Assembly (NCBI GenBank): GCA_963377175.1
Contig: CAUJNA010001004.1
Location: forward strand, 36,001-100,000
Reading direction: 5' to 3'
From: Effrenium voratum
Taxonomy: Eukaryota; Sar; Dinophyceae; Suessiales; Symbiodiniaceae
DNA length: 64,000 nucleotides
Positions 57,119 through 64,000 of this stretch are shown here, one piece after another. The notes under the pieces are model-generated. The model made no database searches. It worked only from the letters and a program-made list of their open reading frames with translations, and was not told the DNA's origin. Position 1 is the stretch's first letter; each line of letters opens with the position of its first letter. Both the position numbers and the translations under genes were made by a program.

Positions 57119-57233
57119 CTGTGAATGAACGAAATCCAGCCTAAGAAACTCTGGAAATGATGATTCCCCTATAAATACCAACAAACCATGGTTTCAACCA
57201 TGATTTCAAAGTGGTGCAGGATTTCGTCCACCA
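57119..57233. repeat. MITE-like family 1, copy 2
   Basis: 115 bp with ends CTGTGAATGAACGAAATCC and GGATTTCGTCCACCA. Same interior as 54681-54876 but lacking about 70 bp. Confidence 0.7.
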
Positions 57234-57324
57234 ACAATACTGTAGTGTTGTTTGGGGGCCTCCCTGCCAGTAAAGTCCGGCACCGGAAATCAAAAATATA
57301 AGACGTATAGTTGGAGAACGCGTC

Positions 57325-57945
57325 TTTTCACTCTTCCTTCTCTCGTTCCCTTTCCATTTTCCCTTTCTCTTTTATTCTCTTTCTTATTCTCTCTTTCTCC
57401 TTCTGTTTTGTTTTCTTTTTCTCTTTGTCTCCTTACTCCTCCTCTTTGCCTTTCTCTGTCTCTTGGTCTTTCTCCCCTTCCTCGTCCTCTTTCTCTTCCT
57501 CTTACTCTTTCTGTTTCTGTTCTCTTTTCATTTGTTTTCAGTTCTTTTTTCTTCCTCTTTCTCTTTTTCTTCCTCTTCCTCTTTCTCTTTCTCTTTCTCT
57601 TTCTGTTTCTCTTTCTCATTCCTTTTCATTGTTTTTAAACACAATATCATAATTTTGTTCTTTCTCTTTCTCAGTTTTGTATATGTCTCTTCTCTTTCTT
57701 TTTTCGTTCTCCTTCTGTTTCTCTTTCTCTCTCTCTCTCTCGCCCTCCCTCCCTCCCTCCCTCCCTCCCTCCCTCCCTCTCTCTCTCTCTCCCTCTCCGT
57801 CTCCGTCTCCGTCTCCGTCTCTGTCTCGTCTCTGTCTCTGTCTCTGTCTCTGTCTCTGTCTCTGTCTCTGTCTCTGTCTCTGTCTCTGTCTCTGTCTCTG
57901 TCTTTGTCTCTGTCTCTGTCTCTGTCTCTGTCTCTCAGAAAACCA
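57325..57945. repeat. Polypyrimidine tract, (TCTCTG)n and (CCCT)n
   Basis: About 600 bp almost wholly C/T on the plus strand: mixed CTTT/CTCT to 57720, CTCC units to 57780, then GTCTCT repeats to 57937. Leu/Ser/Phe-rich (+) and Glu/Arg/Lys-rich (-) ORFs are artefacts. Confidence 0.9.
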
Positions 57946-58270
57946 CAAGTTTTCAAGATTGGGTTGACCAGAGGGTTGCGCGAGCGACGCGTTTCCGAAC
58001 GCGTTCCAAGCCCGTTCCGAGCCCTGAAAGACGGAAAGCAAGCCACAAGCTTTTGGCTCGATCCATCGAAAGTCCGGACCCAGCGAAGCCAAGCGAAGGT
58101 CGACCCCTCAAAGTCCGAGGGTTCACCGATTGAAGGCCAAGTGCGTGCGGCCGTTCTATTGGTCCCCTTTCCGAATATTTTTTTCTCAGCTTTTTCATTT
58201 TCGTTGCATCGAATCAGTTCCAGGGTTTATTAGTTAGGTGGTGCGAAATGGAGTTTGCAACCATGCACAG
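57946..58270. other. No gene recognised
   Basis: Short unique stretch between two simple repeats. ORFs run in from the polypyrimidine tract. Confidence 0.35.
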
Positions 58271-58277
58271 CAGAGGT

Positions 58278-58360
58278 TGCCCCCCCCCCCAACCCCCACC
58301 ACCCCCCCCCCCCCCCCACCATCACCCCAACCATCACCCCCCCCCACCCACCCCCACACA
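58278..58360. repeat. Poly-C/CCCA tract
   Basis: Runs of 8-18 C separated by A or AA over 80 bp. The minus strand is correspondingly G-run rich and could form quadruplex DNA. Confidence 0.85.
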
Positions 58361-59336
58361 GTGGGGTTCCTTCCTTGGCGCGGCACGTGGTGCGGCTGGC
58401 TCGCGGCACGTGCCAGGCCGCCAAGGCCGTGGTGGGTCTGGAGCGCCCTGTCGGCACGAAAGCGCAGAGAAGAAAAGTGTTGTGAGCCATAGGGAGCGGA
58501 TTCACAAGCACTTTTTCTTGGGAATCGTGGACTTGTTGGTTGGGCTTGGTACTTGGGGGTTTTTTGAGCCAGAAAAAGCCATGTCGCGAGCTGTCGCGCG
58601 CTCAGGCAGGCTCTTTGCTGGAAGGACAAGCCACTGGACGCTGCGTGCCGGGCTCGGTAGGGAGACACCACTCCGGGGTCGTGTTGATTGACTTCCTTCT
58701 AGGGTTCTCTTTGGAGGGAGATCTCGAGACCTCCAGTTTTCCAGCCAAGAATCTGCTCACTTCATTACGTGAGGGGTGTTCTTTTCCTTCTAGACATCCA
58801 CTGAAAGAAAGCAACAAACAACCCTGAATCAACAACCACACCTGCTTGAGTTAAATCTCCACCCTGGATTGGGATTGAATCCGGCCCTACTCAAGAGGCA
58901 GCTAGCTACGATGCTGCTCGCAAGCGCCAAAGTCGAGTTGGGTGCGAGCCGTTGTCATCTGAGCGGGGATCAGGCTGTTGAGGATTGCTCCTTGGTAAGG
59001 AGGAGAGGCTAGCCCTTCCCTTCCCCCCTCCCCCCCCAAAGAAAAAAGGCAAACAAATCTCAACAAAAAACACTATTATTATTATTATTATTATTATGAT
59101 TATTATTGTTATTTTTATTTTGAGTGTTATTGGATGCATCCTTGGGTTGTTCCTTTTTCGGGGCTCCTTTTCCCTCGCGCACCATGGGCGTCACCTCCAA
59201 GCTTCTCGGCCTCGATGCGTCGCTGTTTCTGCTGCCGGGGCCCCAGAGCTGCTGCTGGCGGGCGGGGCGTGGGAGGTGGGAGGCGAGGGCCGAGGACAAC
59301 TTTGGGGTTACTTTTCCTTGGTGCATTTTGCTAATG
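58361..59336. other. No gene recognised; (ATT)n at 59072-59120
   Basis: Contains an ATT microsatellite and several short ORFs (for example MGVTSKLLGLDASLFLLPGP from 59184) that could be exon pieces but show no domain. Confidence 0.35.
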
Positions 59337-60940
59337 GATGTTAGGGCTTTAACTTTTGCCAAGGGATGTTAGGGCTTTAACTTTTGCCAAGGGATGTTAG
59401 GACTTTAACTTTTGCCAAGGGATGTTAGGACTTTAACTTTTGCCAAGGGATGTTAGGACTTTAACTTTTGCCAAGGGATGTTAGGGCTTTAACTTTTGCC
59501 AAGGGATGTTAGGACTTTAACTTTTGCCAAGGGATGTTAGGACTTTAACTTTTGCCAAGGGATGTTAGGACTTTAACTTTGGCCAAGGGATGTTAGGACT
59601 TCAACTTTTGCCAAGGGATGTTAGGACTTTAACTTTTGCCAAGGGATGTTAGGACTTTAACTTTTGCCAAGGGATGTTAGGACTTTAACTTTTGCCAAGG
59701 CATGTTAGGACTTTAACTTTTGCCAAGGCATGTTAGGCCACTTTAACTTTTGCCAAGGGATGTTAGGACTTTAACTTTTGCCAAGGGATGTTAGGACCTT
59801 AACTTTTGCCAAGGGATGTTAGGACTTTAACTTTTGCCAAGGGATGTTAGGACTTTAACTTTTGCCAAGGGATGTTAGGACTTTAACTTTCGCCAAGGGA
59901 TGTTAGGACTTTAACTTTCGCCAAGGGATGTTAGGACTTTAACTTTTGCCAAGGGATGTTAGGACTTTAACTTTTGCCAAGGGATGTTAGGACTTTAACT
60001 TTTGCCAAGGGGTGTTAGGACTGATTAACTTTTGCCAAGGGATGTTAGGACTTTAACTTTTGCCAAGGGATGTTAGGACTTTAACTTTTGCCAAGGGATG
60101 TTAGGACTTTAACTTTTGCCAAGGGATGTTAGGACTTTAACTTTTGCCAAGGGATGTTAGGGCTTTAACTTTTGCCAAGGGATGTTAGGGCTTTAACTTT
60201 TGCCAAGGGATGTTAGGACTTTAACTTTTGCCAAGGGATGTTAGGACTTTAACTTTTGCCAAGGGATGTTAGGACTGAATAACTTTTGCCAAGGGATGTT
60301 AGGGCTTAACTTTTGCCAAGGGATGTTAGGAACTGCCAATGTAGGACTGTTTTTTGCCAAGGGATGTTAGGACTTTAACTTTTGCCAAGGGATGTTAGGA
60401 CTTTAACTTTTGCCAAGGGATGTTAGGACTTTAACTTTTGCCAAGGGATGTTAGGACTTTAACTTTTGCCAAGGGATGTTAGGTCACTTTAAGGGATGTT
60501 AGACTTTAACTTTTGTGTTAGGACTTTAAGGGATGCCAAGGGATTAGGACTTTAACTTTTGCCAAGGGATGTTAGGACTTTAACTTGCCAAGGGATGTTA
60601 GGACTTTAACTTTTGCCAAGGGATGTTAGGACTGAATAACTTTTGCCAAGGGATGTTAGGACTGAATAACTTTTGCCAAGGGATGTTAGGACTGAATAAC
60701 TTTTGCCAAGGGATGTTAGGACTTAACTTTTGCCAAGGGATGTTAGGACTTTAACTTTTGCCAAGGGATGTTAGGACTTTAACTTTTGCCAAGGGATGTT
60801 AGGACTTTAACTTTTGCCAAGGGATGTTAGGACTTTAACTTTTGCCAAGGGGTGTTAGGACTGAATAACTTTTGCCAAGGCATGTTAGGACTTTAACTTG
60901 TGCCAAGGGATGTTAGGACTGAATAACTTTTTGCCAACTA
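59337..60940 (+). repeat. 28-bp satellite array, about 55 units
   Basis: Head-to-tail units of GGATGTTAGGACTTTAACTT followed by TTGCCAAG. Most copies are near identical; variants include GGGCTTT for GGACTTT, GGACTGAATAACTT, and scrambled copies at 60330-60350 and 60480-60545. No spacers between units, so it is not CRISPR. No ORF survives. Confidence 0.97.
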
Positions 60941-61026
60941 GTGGGTTTTCCGTGTTAAACCACTAAAAGTTATTCACTTTTAGCAGGGGAGCAGAAAGCA
61001 ACCGAGCAAAAAGGGCTTGTTTTACA

Positions 61027-61128
61027 TGGGTATGGGTCAAACTTACACCACAAGGGGACCGCAGGTTTTACTCCTTGGTGACATTTGCCAGGTTCCATTT
61101 TTGGGTACCTATTTTTGACCCATGGCCA
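61027..61128. repeat. MITE-like family 2, copy 3
   Basis: TGGGTATGGGTCAAAC ... GGACCGCAGGTTTTACTCCT ... TATTTTTGACCCATGGCCA. Lies just after the satellite. Confidence 0.65.
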
Positions 61129-61858
61129 CCGTTCGCCACAGCTTCATCTTCCTTTCGGGCGGGTAAATGGCCGAAGCCGGGGGGTTCGACATGAAGTCAC
61201 GCAAGAGACAGCCTGGCGACAAACCTCTCAAGCGCGGGAGCGTGCCGCAATCCCTGCCCTCAAAAAGGGGCATGGGGGGAAGCCGCGATTCAATTTCCCT
61301 TTTGCAGGCCTACTGCGGACCTCTAGATTTGGGGATGAGGACCCCGGCAAAGGCTGGGTTCAAATTATTTGTATGGTGGTGTTTTGGTGGTGTCCCAGTG
61401 GCGCTTTTGCACCCTTTGAAAGGTGTCACCACCAGACCCCTGGACCATACCCCTGAAGGTAAGCCACTAGATAAAGAGCAAAACAGGAGCGCAACAAGGG
61501 TGAATGAGAGCCCCATCTTGAACAACAAAGTTTCCAGACCGTCCTTGGTTCATTGGGACGGACCTGGGGAGAGTCACATGTTTTCCCACAGGCGAGTATT
61601 ATGCTCGTTGCTTCCAGGGTGCCCACCGCTGACTAAAAAAAGAGGTATGTGCCACGGAGAATGGAGCGCCAGGAGGGACTTACTATTTACCCTTTTCGCA
61701 TGCTTTTCATTGTTTGTCTTGTTCTTTCGTTCTGTGCATTCTTAGGGGGCTGTTGAAAGAGAATGTTTTTTGCTGCCTACCCAGGTGTGGGAGAGTTTGT
61801 TCTACAATGCCCAGTTGGTTGGCTTTTTGTTTCCCTTTCCGAAGGGTAAGCCTGAGTC
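61129..61858. other. Possible coding remnants, nothing assignable
   Basis: A 192-codon frame from 61167 (MAEAGGFDMKSRKRQPGDKP) is basic at its start, then loses protein-like character after about 60 codons. May include an exon; no motif. Confidence 0.25.
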
Positions 61859-61984
61859 TTAATGTTGACCCCCATAATAACCAACCCCAGTTTATCAATA
61901 CGTGGGCGTTTTTGGGGTTTCGTGGGAAATCGTCACTTTTGGAGGGGGCAAAACCACCCCAGTAATAATAAGCTGGGGTTGACC
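61859..61984. repeat. MITE-like family 3, diverged copy
   Basis: TTAATGTTGACCCCC at the left and CTGGGGTTGACC at the right; interior CGTCACTTTTGGAGGGGGCA parallels CATCACTCTTGGAGGGAACA of 54929-55050. Confidence 0.55.
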
Positions 61985-62164
61985 TATGCGGGATCATGAT
62001 ATACAGTTTGACATGGAACCCCAAAACCCATGTAAAAAGTTTGACGTGGAACACCGGGACAACCCCAGAATCTTGGTGGCTCCCAGCCATCCCCTTAGCC
62101 TTTTAGCTTTTTTAGTGTTTCGTGGTAGTTTCCATTTAACCCACTAAAAGTTTTGTCGTCCTTT

Positions 62165-62720
62165 CAGGAGCCACTGCTCCTTCGGCGCGAATGCATGCAC
62201 GCACACATGCAGAAACACTTGGAGGCGAATTGGGGCAAGGGCGCTGCGAGAAACTTAACCGCCGCAAGGCGGCTGGGCACGCCGCTCCGAGGCCCTCGCT
62301 GTCCATGTGCTGCTGGACACGTCTGGCCTGCACCTGCTCCGCAGACCTCGCGGCCCTGAAGGAGGTGCAGGCCTTGGCGAAGGTGCGCGCCGGAGGGCTG
62401 GGCTGGGCGAAGCCTCGCGTTTTTTCTTTTCTTTTTCGGTGCCCCGAATTAATTCTCCAGAGGCCATTTTGCGGATCCAACCCACATGCCCCAAGCAAGA
62501 AGGGTGCAACATAGGCTCTATGTGTCCTCCACAGAAAGGGGGGGGGATCCGGGGTGGGATCCGGGCGCGCCACTCACTGGCCAGGAGGCATTCGCCCCCG
62601 GGGCGGCTTTGCCTCGTCTGGTCGCCAAGGGCCTCGCCGCCTCGGCGGCGCTGCGGTTGCTGCACCTGGCAGCAGTGGACGCGCGAGCCATGCCCATGCC
62701 CGTGCTGGTGGGCTGGTGGG
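62165..62720 (+). other. Possible exons, unknown
   Basis: Two coding-like stretches: LLLRRECMHAHMQKHLEANW (62169-62330), preceded by a CTTTCAG acceptor-like site, and FAPGAALPRLVAKGLAASAA / LRLLHLAAVDARAMPMPVLV (62585-62710). No domain recognised; a minus-strand frame is also open here. Confidence 0.25.
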
Positions 62721-62737
62721 GGAGAGGGGTGGGGCGA

Positions 62738-62816
62738 GTCCATGAACCTGGGGTGGAGTCCATGAACCTGGGGTGGAGCCCACGAACCTGGGGTGGAGTC
62801 CATGAACCTGGCGTGG
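62738..62816 (+). repeat. 20-bp tandem repeat, four units
   Basis: CCATGAACCTGGGGTGGAGT repeated four times with one or two changes. Confidence 0.9.
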
Positions 62817-63740
62817 TTTTGTGTGGATTGCCTGCGGATGGGGCAATGTTCCCATGCGACTTTCGAGGTTTTTGTCAGATGCATTTGCCAGTTTCGATCG
62901 TGGCCTGAAATGACGGAAACCTAATGTGACACCTAGCTGAACCTTGAGAATTCGAGGGCGCAGTCCCCTTGCCATAAATGGGTGTGGCAAACGCCGGCCA
63001 CTTGTTTCTTCACATCGATTTGCAGCCCGCAAGATTTTGTTGGGGTGTAAAAGCTACGGCTCACCCACAGATTCCAAGCGCTACTTTGCCGCTTCCCCAT
63101 CGCGGACGCTTTGTCTGAAGACGCCTTTGCGCACGCTTTGCGGAGGCTTTATGGACACGAACGAACGTCAATCGCACGAGTGTGGGTCAGGTATCTGTGT
63201 GTTGGTTCACTGCCAACCAAGAGCTCGTGCTCGGCAGGTCAGCGCGGTCTACTCGTGGGCTCACCTGGGCCTGCGAAACGGGCGAAAGCCCAAAAGGAGA
63301 TCAGAGCACGTGGCGCTGCTCGCCCATGAATTTGCCAACGGCATTGCGCCGCAACTCGTCGTGCAGCCGCGGATTTCTGAGTCTGTATGGCTACTTCCCC
63401 GTCATGTCACCTGTGACGGGAATATGTGTTCTGACTTCTCTTGTCGGTTGCGGCTGCTCTTGATTTGTGTTTCTTTGCCTTGGTTTCCGAGGCAGGGCGG
63501 CATTTTCCTGCCTTCTTGCGATGAGTCGCGTTTCCATCTTTCAACCTTGGTCCAATTTTGAATTTTGCCAGCCACCGGTGGAGTTTCCCTGGTTTCCTGT
63601 TTTTGTGAGCGGGTACCGGTGTTCCCCTTTAACCCAAAATCTGCGAGACACAGAATTCGTGGTTGCCCTTCGTTTTTTCGTGAAACCAAGGTGGTGTTCT
63701 CGCACACACACAACCGCAAGCACAAAGTACAAACACACAC
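62817..63740. other. No gene recognised
   Basis: Frames of 70-205 codons overlap on plus (from 62944) without motifs. A short stretch DAFAHALRRLYGHERTSIAR near 63120 is protein-like but isolated. Confidence 0.3.
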
Positions 63741-63741
63741 A

Positions 63742-64000
63742 GACAAACAAACAAACAAACAAACAAGCAAGCAAGCAAGAAAGCAAGCAAGCAAGCAAGC
63801 AAGCAAACAAGCAAGCAAGCAAGCAAGCACGCAAGCTCGCAAGCGCGCAAGCACGCAAGCACGCAAGCACGCAAGCACACAAGCACGCAAGCACGCAGGC
63901 ACAACCAACTAACCAACCAACCAAACAACCAAACAACCAAACAACCAAACAACCAAACAAACAAACAAACAATAAACAAGCAAACAACCACAAAACAAAC
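63742..64000. repeat. Tetranucleotide repeats (AAAC, AAGC, ACGC, AACC)
   Basis: Successive blocks of ACAA/AACA, CAAG, ACGC and AACC-type units with regular 4-bp phase run to the window edge. Cys/Leu/Val/Trp-rich minus-strand ORFs are artefacts. Confidence 0.9.

Noticed and set aside
57290..58233. Phe/Leu/Ser-rich membrane-like and Glu/Arg-rich ORFs
   Set aside because: Simple translations of the polypyrimidine tract.
59337..60940. CRISPR-like array
   Set aside because: 28-bp repeats are directly adjacent without spacers, and the genome is eukaryotic; it is a satellite.
63402..63993. Cys/Leu-rich minus-strand proteins at the right edge
   Set aside because: Tetranucleotide repeats read in frame; period-4 repeats give the 4-residue pattern seen.

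Overview
The window looks like nuclear DNA of a dinoflagellate, most likely Symbiodiniaceae or a relative (inference). Four things point there: GC-rich, intron-poor retroelement ORFs with Trp-, Pro- and Ala-rich proteins; several decayed copies of a reverse transcriptase (RT) family typical of dinoflagellate genomes; a near match to the end of the dinoflagellate spliced leader (DinoSL) at the 5' end of a LINE; and very abundant simple and tandem repeats. No bacterial operon, rRNA, tRNA or CRISPR array was seen. Almost everything recognisable is mobile DNA, nested several levels deep.

1-15.2 kb: a TTG/TGG trinucleotide tract, then decayed fragments of a dinoflagellate RT family on both strands. 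One copy starts with a RING-type zinc finger (about 4.5 kb) and is split at 6,050 by a complete Ty1/copia retrotransposon (6,051-13,001). That element has identical 193-bp LTRs, a 5-bp target-site duplication (TSD), a primer-binding site, a polypurine tract, one 1,837-codon Gag-Pol and an extra overlapping upstream ORF. Removing it restores the host ORF in frame.

15.2-46.7 kb: best read as one tyrosine-recombinase (YR) retrotransposon of the DIRS/PAT type. It is recognised by split direct repeats in the order A1 ... B1-A2-B2 (15,222; 46,025; 46,180; 46,534). Its genes run small membrane-type ORFs, Pro/Cys-rich ORF, tyrosine recombinase, Gag with a CCCH zinc finger, cytosine-methyltransferase-like domain, RT and RNase H. 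It is interrupted by a complete two-ORF LINE (15,735-19,741), by a 0.7-kb satellite, and inside gag by a 16-kb segment (26,655-42,685) with terminal inverted repeats (TIRs), subterminal repeats and a 9-bp TSD. That 16-kb element carries an unrecognised set of ORFs, a recurring AGCC-N4-GGCTAC micro-hairpin, a 19-bp GC-rich minisatellite, a 5.1-kb tandem duplication that also copied part of the YR element, and a 5'-truncated RT copy.

46.7-51.4 kb: a graveyard of RT-family fragments on both strands. 51.4-64 kb: no intact gene recognised. This part holds three small TIR-bearing (MITE-like) families, possible exons of an RRM protein, a polypyrimidine tract, a poly-C tract, a 1.6-kb array of a 28-bp satellite, and tetranucleotide repeats at the right edge.

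Inferred order of events: old RT elements, then the YR element, then the LINE and the 16-kb TIR element inside it, then the RT copy and tandem duplication inside the latter. The copia element is recent, since its LTRs are identical.
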